IMG/VR virus record: IMGVR_UViG_3300034375_004574
Location: 1-20,302 of that record
Direction: 5' to 3' (one strand)
Length of the DNA stretch: 20,302 nucleotides
From: a virus
A program made the translations under genes and the position numbers. Below are positions 7,001-13,821 of this stretch, piece by piece. Below the pieces are notes generated by a model that saw only the letters and a list, made by a program, of their open reading frames with translations, did no database searches and was not told the origin of the DNA. Every line of letters starts with the position of its first letter. Positions within the stretch are counted from its first letter, which is position 1.

Positions 7001-9426
7001 AGCAGGGTGCTTTGCGTATTATGGATGAGGCCGCTCGAATTATTGAGCGGATGCGAGTGTCTGCTGACGAAGCTGCAGATATTGCTGACGAATTTAGTTT
7101 GAGCGCTGCTAGGCGTCACGATGCTGCGGCTACACAGGGTAGGGCAAGTGTTGTTGCGGGTGCTTTAAAGATTCTTGCTCCTCTACAGCGGTTCTTTGAC
7201 GCCAAAGCCGGTATGAATGTACAAGAAATGCTGTGGGGCTCTAGGTTGTTCTTTGCTCAGGGCAACATGATGGCCATGTTTAACAAACCATTCTTAAAGA
7301 ATCTACAAGCTTTGTCTAAGAATGACGCTTACGCACAGCCTGCTGTTGAAGGCGGTAAGCGCACTGTTTTGCAGCAAGCATTTGAGAACATTCAACGGGG
7401 TGTTCGTTCGACTGCTGGAACTACTTTGCGTAAAGCTGAAGACGACCTTCGGCCTATGATGGCCCGGTTCTTTGACCAGACTGACGACATTCAAAACGTG
7501 CTGTTGGGTAACTCGTTTTTTAGAACAGGTGCGGGGCGCGAAGCTATTAATGAGGTAATGGAGTTTGCGGCTGTGTTGGGTCGCACGGATGGTGCTGCTA
7601 GGACGCCTCCTCGCGGTGTTTTCTTTGATGAGGATTTGGCTTTAAAGACGGCTACTGAAAACGCTGCCCGTGCGGGTAGGGTTCCGACACAGGAGGAGAT
7701 TACTGCTGAGTTGTTGAATCAGTGGCGTACGTGGCCTGTAGATGATGTGTTGGATTTCATGTACCGCACTAACCGTGCAATGGTACAGCTGTCGTCTGAG
7801 GTTGCGTTTGTTACTCAGTTCCAGCGCAAAGCGTTGGAGCTGGGCCTGGCTAGCCGTAGCCCTAAGAAGGGTTTTGTAAAGATTGTTGCGGGCGACGACA
7901 GCCGTTACGGGCGTTACTTGGGCGACAAGCCTTTGTACATGGACCCTGATGCTGCCGAAATGTTCCAAGCTATCGATAATTTTGCTAAGACGAGTAAGCA
8001 GTTTGAGGGTGGTTTTGGCAAGTTTGTGAGGACTACGTTAGACCCCATTACTAACACATGGAAGTACGCGGTTACGCCGCCCCGCCCTGGTCACCACATT
8101 CGTAACATGATTGGTGATATTACTTTGACTTACTTGGCTGAGGGCGGGTTTGCGGCTTTGTCTTCTTCCAAGAAGGCTATTCAATTAATGGCTATGCGTG
8201 GCGGTTACGGCGATATCGACTTAGTTAAAGCAATGAACTACCAGGGCATTACAGATATTCCTAAGAACACGACAGTAATGTCGAGTGGTCGTTTTGGTTC
8301 TTTGACTGCCGATGAGCTTATGCGGGAACTTTTCTTTGGTAAGGGTATTTTGATTCCTGCTAGGCAGCGTGAAGGTTTGTTGACTCGACAGGGGGGTGTG
8401 GCAAAACAGGATGTGGACGCCCCGCTGTTGGACGATGATGATGTTATTACTAACACTGCTAGCCGGGCGTTGGAAAAGACGTTTGCTGTCACGTCTCTTG
8501 GTGTTGCTTCTCGGGGTGGTAGGGCTGAAGAAATTATTACCGAGATTGCTGAGGGGCGTGACACGTTTGTTCGTATGCAGCACGCTTTGCAGATGCTGGA
8601 AAAGGCTCAGCAGGGCAAGATTCTGACTCGTGGTTTTGGTACCACAGTTGACCCTAAGAAAATTAGCAAAGACGAGTTGTTTGATTTAATTGCGGAGCGC
8701 GTGTCGAAGTACCACCCCGACATGGCTACGTTGTCTGTGCAAGAAAAGAAGTATTTGCGCCGTGTTATGCCGTTCTATCACTGGAACCGTGGGGCTATAC
8801 AGGCGGTGCTAGAAACACTTGTTATGAATCCTGGGCGTGTCGTAGCGCTCAACAAAGCTTCATATAACGTTGCAGTAGCGGCAGGCATTAATCCTGATTC
8901 TTTGTACGACCCGTTCCCTGCCGACCAGCTGTTCCCAAGCTTCCTGTCGGAGCAAATGGAAGGCCCCCAGTTTGAGGCCGGTGGTCGATACTACGGATTT
9001 AGACCGGGTATTACTACATTCGATGTGTTTAATCAGTTTGCTAGCGGTAACCCTATCGACACGGTTTTGAACAACGCAAACCCCGCACTAAAGATTCCTA
9101 TTGAATTGCTTACTGGTACACGCCTGGGCACACAGTCCCGCATCCGCGATTATAGTGATTACATTGACTCGTCGCTTCCTGGCGTAAACTACCTTGCAAA
9201 TGTGTCGGGTCAAAGCGTCACAGGTTCGCTGTACAGTCTTTTGACTAAGGGTGCTATGGACCCGCAGCTCCAGTTTGAGCTGGGTAACAAGGAGTCTCGT
9301 GACCAACTTATCTCTGCTGTAAACTGGCTGACAGGTGTGGGGTTGATTGATTACAGCCGCCCAAGCTATATTAGATTTGCAGAGATAGAACAACAACAGG
9401 CCAATCAAGAAGGTAGGGGATTTTAG
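4057..9426 (+). CDS. Giant internal virion (ejection) protein candidate, 1789 residues
   Basis: TAAGGAG sits five bases before the ATG. The protein is largely helical. A hydrophobic Gly/Pro-bearing segment at about 153-175 (GALGFVGDVLLDPLWLVPGG) could insert in a membrane. A long Ala/Glu helical region spans about 945-1040. Near the C-terminus are PGHHIRN (1344-1350) and FYHWNRG (1573-1579) with MNPGR at 1590-1594; I associate this pair, as a pattern like P-G-x-x-x-R-N then F-Y-x-W-x-R, with very large phage virion and polyvalent proteins, from memory only. I see no transglycosylase or peptidase motif. Size and position match T7 gp16 or the giant internal proteins of other podoviruses, which are ejected into the host. 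A tape measure is less likely because no other long-tail genes are visible. Confidence 0.75.
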   Translation: MAEQPPSSDRFSEYVNLYYSQLTGGRAKPTGEPVEFPDLPAPKQELGFLGRTVDILSRPMRVISNPAMKTVELPERFDKVRELRVSGDEAGATKEALSAVGSLIASPFTGFFSDDPANKPYWSEIIERQSDVDNRNDPNYVDVANNVDPSVKGALGFVGDVLLDPLWLVPGGWAAKGAAKVGKEAGAVTRGIATGEKVGLPGVADVVPVEQFSPSLKAFGEKPTFDLTTTVSGKTRVQNFPTRQAAEEALGKIRSRTTRPFVNLGETSKLARGSNGYKIIPKYAEATPFPAAQASQKVADDLVETAAKGGATASESVLKSLREVVNARTATVGGKKVNLRSELDSFFEGLKKAVPAPKAKPGKPIAFAKWSESVGADKAIAGVKLSVPRESILFEPLGASPSVGNVLRLARDTKLPEIREAINKLVLKPAYKRYAAGVQSGKGVDLLGNATTPAARVQEAAEASVAATVVRNLKNLDDAERARGAELLGEELFANLQAFNPKVMSKFLDDIDAVLKETGAIDALAGAGAQTLTGRFLRLFEDDANLRAIAEAQLSRSIDDIPNVTPENVAARVETNSRKADVDDFVTTRLRETAADSGGVVQNIAARTAAIKEAVAEVLPDWIRNQLDGKYQKGVYPYDRKGTLKTELEFGKGRAVRPKDLNADSQAALIRDLMISLNKFYQTESGASIFLGTRQGGPFQGAKLIREKERDALVAFELADDLLKQQGLAPVFRLDGVTHQISWSQAWRTVSDVMDAPTGSGSSWLAASWFNARSPIGQKNSKLFDGSLPPQVFAYAIARAIETGNKAEVLAILTSKKSPAGVDMVNGLADAAAAGRSIKVGNKKLSATKMLDNIAEGIVAARETLQGVVTANTTTYKSRGLVEGKQLSAEAAEFITDLFSNAEKTAEQIRVAAKPAAIVEDMATVVPTTELGQTIAQGVVTAGIGPEVSKAAQLTEEIADGVAKGNKAKVEKAQEALMENAEQGALRIMDEAARIIERMRVSADEAADIADEFSLSAARRHDAAATQGRASVVAGALKILAPLQRFFDAKAGMNVQEMLWGSRLFFAQGNMMAMFNKPFLKNLQALSKNDAYAQPAVEGGKRTVLQQAFENIQRGVRSTAGTTLRKAEDDLRPMMARFFDQTDDIQNVLLGNSFFRTGAGREAINEVMEFAAVLGRTDGAARTPPRGVFFDEDLALKTATENAARAGRVPTQEEITAELLNQWRTWPVDDVLDFMYRTNRAMVQLSSEVAFVTQFQRKALELGLASRSPKKGFVKIVAGDDSRYGRYLGDKPLYMDPDAAEMFQAIDNFAKTSKQFEGGFGKFVRTTLDPITNTWKYAVTPPRPGHHIRNMIGDITLTYLAEGGFAALSSSKKAIQLMAMRGGYGDIDLVKAMNYQGITDIPKNTTVMSSGRFGSLTADELMRELFFGKGILIPARQREGLLTRQGGVAKQDVDAPLLDDDDVITNTASRALEKTFAVTSLGVASRGGRAEEIITEIAEGRDTFVRMQHALQMLEKAQQGKILTRGFGTTVDPKKISKDELFDLIAERVSKYHPDMATLSVQEKKYLRRVMPFYHWNRGAIQAVLETLVMNPGRVVALNKASYNVAVAAGINPDSLYDPFPADQLFPSFLSEQMEGPQFEAGGRYYGFRPGITTFDVFNQFASGNPIDTVLNNANPALKIPIELLTGTRLGTQSRIRDYSDYIDSSLPGVNYLANVSGQSVTGSLYSLLTKGAMDPQLQFELGNKESRDQLISAVNWLTGVGLIDYSRPSYIRFAEIEQQQANQEGRGF

Positions 9427-9430
9427 TGAG

Positions 9431-9703
9431 ATGAACCCCGAACAAGCGTCCCAATTTCTTATGGATTACGGCCCAATTATTTGGACCGTATTTTTAATTA
9501 CCGCTCTTGTCGCGACTCTTATCAAAATTTGGCCATTCATATCTAAGGTTGTACACACCATCGAAATTATTTCTGAGCTTCCCGACAGGTTGGACAAGAT
9601 AGAGGCACGTCTAATGGGTGTCGAACATGAGGTTAAAACTAACGGCGGGTCAAGCATCAAAGACGCTGTAAAAAGAATTGAAGACCATTTAAATAAAATT
9701 TAA
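9431..9703 (+). CDS. Single-span membrane protein with coiled-coil tail (holin-like candidate), 90 residues
   Basis: The ATG follows the giant gene's TAG by four bases, with AGGGGA upstream. One hydrophobic segment covers about residues 14-36 (GPIIWTVFLITALVATLIKI). It is followed by an amphipathic, heptad-like region (residues 40-68) and the stretch NGGSSIKDAVKRIEDHL, whose final helix is charged. Small single-span phage proteins at the end of a virion operon are often holins or membrane anchors, but no endolysin is visible in this window, so lysis is an inference. It is the last gene before the convergent terminator. Confidence 0.8.
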   Translation: MNPEQASQFLMDYGPIIWTVFLITALVATLIKIWPFISKVVHTIEIISELPDRLDKIEARLMGVEHEVKTNGGSSIKDAVKRIEDHLNKI

Positions 9704-9739
9704 TGTCCCCGCAGCTAGGACGGTAACTGCGAGGACATT
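9702..9739. terminator. Stem-loop terminator between convergent operons
   Basis: Arms AATGTCCCCGCAG (9702-9714) and CTGCGAGGACATT (9727-9739) pair over 13 positions with one mismatch around a 12-base loop. The left arm overlaps the TAA of the membrane-protein gene. Read leftward, the hairpin is followed by an A/T-rich run containing TTTTATTT, as expected of an intrinsic terminator for the minus-strand operon. Read rightward it lacks a clear U-tract, so plus-strand termination is less certain. Confidence 0.7.
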
Positions 9740-9747
9740 CAATGTTA

Positions 9748-10161
9748 TCATAGGGGTTTTGGTTGAAGAAGGCCTTTAGTCTCGAAGTAGTAGTAGCCAT
9801 GATTGTAGGCATCTATATCATGGCTTTTGGCGTGGTTGCTTGGGCGCTTAACGCCACTATGTAGGGCTGCAACGGTGAGGACGTTGGCTGGTTGGAGGAC
9901 AAACTTTGCTCCGATGCGTTGCGCCATTGATTTGAGGGCACCAATGATTTGGACGGCTATAAATCGTGACCCTGTTTGCACCATTTGTTTGCCCTGTCGA
10001 AGCCTGTAATCTTCGCACACGATTGTTTTAATGGGTTGGTTGGTGGTGGCAGTAAATTTTAGTATGTCGTCTAGGTCGTAGGTGGTGCGGCTAATGAAGG
10101 TACCGTCATCTTCCCAGAAGGCGATGCCGCTGGTTTCGCCGGGGTCTACGCTTATTACCAT
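9748..10161 (-). CDS. RuvC-like Holliday-junction resolvase, 137 residues
   Basis: A RuvC/RNase H-fold nuclease that would cut branched DNA, resolving replication or recombination intermediates before packaging. Visible signature: strand one ISVDPGETSG with Asp6, strand four IVCEDYRL with Glu50, and the C-terminal helix HDIDAYNHGYYYF with Asp115 and Asp117, giving the expected D...E...D(xD) acidic set. The length is near that of compact phage resolvases. The start overlaps the end of the upstream 31-residue gene by seven bases (ATGGTAA) and has only a weak SD, so it may depend on translational coupling. It is the last gene of the leftward operon, 9 bases from the terminator stem. Confidence 0.82.
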   Translation of the reverse strand: MVISVDPGETSGIAFWEDDGTFISRTTYDLDDILKFTATTNQPIKTIVCEDYRLRQGKQMVQTGSRFIAVQIIGALKSMAQRIGAKFVLQPANVLTVAALHSGVKRPSNHAKSHDIDAYNHGYYYFETKGLLQPKPL

Positions 10162-10250
10162 AAGTTTTGGTCTCTATCTATGCAGTGTGTTTCTGCAAGC
10201 TCCGCATCACTATCCATGTATTGGCAGTGGGGGCATTCATAGATAATCAT
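10155..10250 (-). CDS. Cys-rich microprotein, 31 residues (possible zinc knuckle)
   Basis: A very short gene between the polymerase and resolvase genes. It starts MIIYECPHCQYMD and carries Cys6, Cys9, His22 and Cys23 (CPHC...THC), enough ligands for one zinc. Support for translation is strong for its size: a full AGGAGG lies seven bases upstream, the ATG overlaps the polymerase TGA as ATGA, and its stop overlaps the resolvase start by seven bases. The function is unknown. It could be a cofactor for one of its neighbours, or it may mainly couple translation of the resolvase to that of the polymerase. Confidence 0.75.
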   Translation of the reverse strand: MIIYECPHCQYMDSDAELAETHCIDRDQNLW

Positions 10251-12016
10251 TTCCCGTCCTCCTGTGGAACCCAGTTTTCTACCTCGACAGCAAATCGAAC
10301 ATCGAAGTCAACCTCACCTGTTACGGCGTTGACGTCTTCCATTAATGTTCGTATCTTTTCTATGTATTGGGGTACTACGGATTCCTTAACCTCAAATGTA
10401 ATCGAGTCGTGGACTTGTAGCAACATACGACACTCCGGTCCTTCTAGCTCTTTAAAACATTTGACCATGATTCGTTCTACGATGTCTGCCCCTCCGCCTT
10501 GGATGAGGCTGTTCATGGCTTTGTATGCTTCGTTGCGGTTTTCGAAGTGTCGGACACGCCCAGACCATATGCGTATTTCGCCGGTCTGTTCTACTTTGGC
10601 TGTGCATCGTTCGTTTAGCCTGCGGAAGTGGGGGTAGGTGTCGAAGTAGTTTTGTCTGATTTGTTTGGCTGTTTCCTTGTCGACACCAAAGGCGTTCATC
10701 AGGCGTTGTTCTCCTGCCCCGTATTGCATGGAGTATACGAGGGTTTTGGTGTCGTGACGGGACATGCCTAGCTGTTTGGACATCTCGGTGAAGATGTCAC
10801 GCCCCTCGTTGAATACCTCTTTGAGTTCTTGTTCCCCAGCGTATGCGGTTGCGAGACGTAATTCGAGCTGCGAGAAGTCGGCATTGATAAGTGTGTAGCC
10901 ATCTTCCGGGATAAAGCATTCTTTAACTTTACCGTTCCATTCTTTGTCGGAACTTTTTGGAATTTGCTGCAAATTGGGTTCGGCGCAAGAAAGTCGGCCC
11001 GTAGCAGTCCCGTGGAGGCGATAACTGCACCTAAGTCGACCATCAACATCAACCAGGTCAATATAGGGCCTGTATGAGGCGCTGACGGCTTTTTGCCACC
11101 CCCGAAACTCTTTAATGAGCTTCGCAACGGGGTTTTCGAGCTTTTCTAGCATCAAATCGTACGCTAACATGGCCTCTTTGTCGAAACTCGGAGCACCAGT
11201 CTTCACACTCTGCTTCACTACCGGCAACCCAAGGTCATCAATCAAAAGTTTTTTCATCTGCTTCGGGCTTGCAGGATTTATCCCCAACTCTTTTTCTATC
11301 TGAACCATGCGGTCCTCACCACGCTGCACATACTGCTGAGCAAGCTGCACATCAATACGTACCCCGTGCCGCTTCATCGACAGCAACACACGAATCAGGT
11401 CCTGCTTGTGAGGCCACACAACATCCTCGACCTCACGCCACTGTTGCGTGTTGCGCAATAAGTCCCACAACCTCCACGTCAATACCGCATCAAGTACTGC
11501 GTAATCCCACATCTGCTGCCAAGTCGTGTTCTGCCAGCCTGTTTTCTTTTCTTTATCAATCTCTGGGTCTTTGACCTTGCCATCTACCTTCAGGTAATAC
11601 TGTGCCAGCGAATCCAAGCCCTTGTTGTACGGTTTGTTCTCGTTAATCAAGTGGGCCATAGCCGACACGTCAATGATGTCGGTGTGCTCCGTGTAGATAC
11701 CGATTGTTTCAAGCGACAGGATGTCGAATTGGGCGTTGACGAATACTAGGGTATTGTCTCCCTCTAGTGTCTGCTTGAGCAGGCTGAGAACTTCTGCACT
11801 GCAATTGTCACCTGTCGGGTGGTTGAAAGGAAAGTAATGACTATACGCTGTGCCGTCTACGACGGCTGCGATGCTGACACCGATACATTTGTCTTCGCCG
11901 CTGGCCACACTGAGCCCGGTAGCTTCGGTATCCACAGCAATAACTAAGTTAGGGTTACCTAACTTAGTTAGCACGGCTAAGCTTTCCGCATTGATGTCAT
12001 CAAATTTCAATGTCAT
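10247..12016 (-). CDS. polA: Family-A DNA polymerase with 3'-5' exonuclease, 589 residues
   Basis: Replicative phage Pol I-type polymerase without a 5'-3' nuclease domain, as in T7. Exonuclease: Asp29/Glu31 (DTEATG), Asn94...Asp98 (NAQFD), Tyr172...Asp176 (YAVLD). Polymerase: TATGRLS (337-343), motif A DFSQLELR with Asp380, motif B Arg420-Lys424-Tyr428-Tyr432-Gly433, motif C QVHD with Asp537. The residue aligned to E. coli Phe762 is Tyr428, as in T7. The residue after motif C Asp is Ser538 where E. coli has Glu883. The gene overlaps the helicase gene by 17 bases. AAGGA ends only two bases before the ATG, so a TTG two codons later (eight-base spacing) is an alternative start. The third-base preference of codons flips within the gene at roughly 11.0-11.2 kb. 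Confidence 0.97.
   Translation of the reverse strand: MTLKFDDINAESLAVLTKLGNPNLVIAVDTEATGLSVASGEDKCIGVSIAAVVDGTAYSHYFPFNHPTGDNCSAEVLSLLKQTLEGDNTLVFVNAQFDILSLETIGIYTEHTDIIDVSAMAHLINENKPYNKGLDSLAQYYLKVDGKVKDPEIDKEKKTGWQNTTWQQMWDYAVLDAVLTWRLWDLLRNTQQWREVEDVVWPHKQDLIRVLLSMKRHGVRIDVQLAQQYVQRGEDRMVQIEKELGINPASPKQMKKLLIDDLGLPVVKQSVKTGAPSFDKEAMLAYDLMLEKLENPVAKLIKEFRGWQKAVSASYRPYIDLVDVDGRLRCSYRLHGTATGRLSCAEPNLQQIPKSSDKEWNGKVKECFIPEDGYTLINADFSQLELRLATAYAGEQELKEVFNEGRDIFTEMSKQLGMSRHDTKTLVYSMQYGAGEQRLMNAFGVDKETAKQIRQNYFDTYPHFRRLNERCTAKVEQTGEIRIWSGRVRHFENRNEAYKAMNSLIQGGGADIVERIMVKCFKELEGPECRMLLQVHDSITFEVKESVVPQYIEKIRTLMEDVNAVTGEVDFDVRFAVEVENWVPQEDGK
10258..10263 (-). promoter_or_regulatory. Consensus Shine-Dalgarno AGGAGG for the 31-residue gene
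   Basis: The leftward strand reads AGGAGG followed by seven bases and ATG. It lies within the last codons of the polymerase gene and is the main evidence that the tiny downstream frame is translated. Confidence 0.75.
11941..11970. repeat. Perfect 13-bp inverted repeat inside the start of the polymerase gene
   Basis: Arms TAACTAAGTTAGG (11941-11953) and CCTAACTTAGTTA (11958-11970) are perfectly complementary around a four-base centre, GTTA. The repeat covers nucleotides 47-76 of the polymerase gene (residues about 16-26). As DNA it is a dyad suited to a dimeric protein; as RNA it gives a 13-bp, A/U-rich stem with a tetraloop. No U-tract follows, so it is not a classic terminator. Confidence 0.85.
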
Positions 12017-13238
12017 TGTCCTTTGCGAACTGGTTAAAAATGTTGCCCAGGTCTGTGGTGAAGCTTAAGTCGTCTGGGTTGCGGGTAATGTTGAACGGCT
12101 CGAACGTGGCACCCAACCTGTTCTTCAGCGTGTCGACTTGCAGCAGGTCCCCATCCACGGTCTTGAGCGACAGCACAAAGTCTACGTCTGTGGTGATGTA
12201 CGTCGAGCCGTACACATCCGACAGTTCCACACCTTTCTTCTGCCCATCGTTAGGTTTCTTGCGGTTGTGGTGAATCATCAGCATGGCACACGAGTACTTA
12301 GCCCGCACCATAGCCAGGTAGTGGATGAGGTTCTTGACTGCTTGCTCGTCCGTTAGTTCTTTGGAGCTGACCTTCTGCAGCGAGTCAATGACCAAGATGT
12401 CTGGCATGTGGTCGTTCATTATCTGGTCAAAGAAAATTTGACCCTCGGGCGTGTCGAGGTTGATGGGTGTACCAAACGGCGCGACCAGGAAGTTACGGTT
12501 CAGTGTGTTCTTGTCCGAGTAGCCCTTGCCGATGGTGGCCATAAAGTGGTTGAGCGGGGCAGCTGACATCTCCAACGACAGGAACAATACTTTCTTGCTG
12601 CCCGCCACGTTGTCCCAGGTAAGGAATTTCTTATCCCCTAAGGCCATGTGCGCCCCAAGAGCGATAGAAAACTGTGTCTTACCAGTACCTGGGTACCCTG
12701 TGATAAGTCCGAAGCCTCCCTGGGCCAGGAGGCCTTGCAGTATCCATTCAATCTTGAACTCAGCATCCACGAAATCCTGGTACCCGTAGATAAGTTTTGA
12801 TTCGCCCATGACTGGCGTGGTCTGGTTGGCCGACTCAATCATGCGTGTCAGGTCAACATTCTGCAGGGCATTGTACCCATGCTTCTGTCGGGCCCTGTTA
12901 ATAAAATCTGTTATGCGGCGGTCACGGTCACGGCGGTACTTGTACTTACCCCAACGGTCATCCGCATCGTACAGGGCAGCAGCAATGTGCTCGTCAGGCC
13001 AGCCAAGCTCAGCCCCCATGTGGGCCAGCTCCGACATCGCCGCAGACCTATCCTTCTTGGGAGGCCCAGCAAAGTATGTGGAATCCCTGTTGAACTTATC
13101 CAGAAACTCAGGGGTCCACGTAGCTAAAGCCTTGACATCCTCAAGAGGAGGCAACTCCCCCAACACCAAGTCAGTGCTGACAATCTTTCTGGCAGCTGCT
13201 ATATGCGCAAAGTCATCGAGACTATACTGCGTCTTCAC
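12000..13238 (-). CDS. RepA-like RecA-fold replicative helicase with PriCT-like N-terminal domain, 412 residues
   Basis: ATP-driven ring helicase expected to unwind the replication fork with the adjacent primase and polymerase. Residues 61-120 (RSAAMSELAHMGAELGW, then DDRWGKY and RRDRDRRI) look like a primase C-terminal (PriCT) domain. The motor follows: Walker A GYPGTGKT (181-188), LSLEMS with Glu223, Walker B ILVIDSLQ with Asp285, and HHNRKK at 323-328. The start is a GTG at 13238, chosen because AAGGAG lies seven bases upstream. The frame is closed by TGA 13 bases further upstream. It overlaps the primase gene by 17 bases, in the +1 frame relative to it. In many phages primase and this helicase are one protein; here they are separate. 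Confidence 0.88.
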   Translation of the reverse strand: MKTQYSLDDFAHIAAARKIVSTDLVLGELPPLEDVKALATWTPEFLDKFNRDSTYFAGPPKKDRSAAMSELAHMGAELGWPDEHIAAALYDADDRWGKYKYRRDRDRRITDFINRARQKHGYNALQNVDLTRMIESANQTTPVMGESKLIYGYQDFVDAEFKIEWILQGLLAQGGFGLITGYPGTGKTQFSIALGAHMALGDKKFLTWDNVAGSKKVLFLSLEMSAAPLNHFMATIGKGYSDKNTLNRNFLVAPFGTPINLDTPEGQIFFDQIMNDHMPDILVIDSLQKVSSKELTDEQAVKNLIHYLAMVRAKYSCAMLMIHHNRKKPNDGQKKGVELSDVYGSTYITTDVDFVLSLKTVDGDLLQVDTLKNRLGATFEPFNITRNPDDLSFTTDLGNIFNQFAKDNDIEI

Positions 13239-13797
13239 GTTCCCACTCCTTCACAATGACGGGCATGTTCCGTTTGTGATTAGTGGTACGTATGGGTCGA
13301 AGTATTTGGTCTGCGTCCCAGCCTGATGTATCCGCGTGCATCACGTAAGCAAGTGCCCTGTTTCTATCTTCCAGCGTTTCGATATCGTCAATAAATTTAT
13401 CTAGTTTCCAGTAGCAATGTTCATGTCCTTCGATGGACGACTGAACAATCAATGTCGGTGGCGGCACAAACATCTTGCCGTCCTCGGGTTCTTGGTCCCA
13501 CTCTCCTGGTGCGTTACCGTCGAAGTCTACCCACAGCATCCAACTACCCAGCACATTATCTTTGGCAGGGTTGGCTGCCTTGAAAAGAGCGGGCGAATAG
13601 AACACGTTAGCTTTGATGGCCGACCACTTCAGCGTGTGCCGGATGACGCCTTCGCGTTGGCGTGGCCACTCGAACATGTACGGAGTCCATTTGCCTTCGT
13701 GCTCGACAGGCAGATACACAAACGTTGGGGTATCCCTTACAGCTTCTTCGCCCCAGATGTAGTTGTAGAACTCTCGCAGTTCTGTGGTCGCGTCCAT
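13222..13797 (-). CDS. Archaeo-eukaryotic-type primase (PrimPol-like), 191 residues
   Basis: Primer-synthesising catalytic domain. The three AEP motifs are visible: WVDFD with Asp91 and Asp93 (metal binding), SSIEGHEHCYW at 120-130 with His127 (motif II), and DTSGWDADQILRP...TTNHK at 156-175 (motif III, with Asp156 or Asp161 and Arg167, Asn173, Lys175). AAGGA lies eight bases before the ATG. At 191 residues it is only the catalytic part; the PriCT-like domain and helicase normally fused behind it are encoded by the next gene, which overlaps by 17 bases. The gene is preceded by a strong hairpin in the longest gap of the operon, so its expression may differ from that of the upstream genes. Confidence 0.85.
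   Translation of the reverse strand: MDATTELREFYNYIWGEEAVRDTPTFVYLPVEHEGKWTPYMFEWPRQREGVIRHTLKWSAIKANVFYSPALFKAANPAKDNVLGSWMLWVDFDGNAPGEWDQEPEDGKMFVPPPTLIVQSSIEGHEHCYWKLDKFIDDIETLEDRNRALAYVMHADTSGWDADQILRPIRTTNHKRNMPVIVKEWEREDAV
13246..13251 (-). promoter_or_regulatory. Shine-Dalgarno AAGGAG that fixes the GTG start of the helicase gene
   Basis: AAGGAG on the minus strand, seven bases before GTG at 13238 and inside the last codons of the primase gene. No ATG is available nearby in this frame, and an in-frame TGA at 13251-13253 limits how far upstream the start can be. Confidence 0.75.
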
Positions 13798-13821
13798 TTA
13801 TATCGTCCTTAAGTTTAGAGT

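Noticed and set aside
10167-10637. Plus-strand open frame of 156 residues under the polymerase gene
   Set aside because: The opposite strand carries polymerase motifs B and C through this stretch. The plus-strand protein is Ser/Thr/Arg-rich with no recognisable domain and no operon context.
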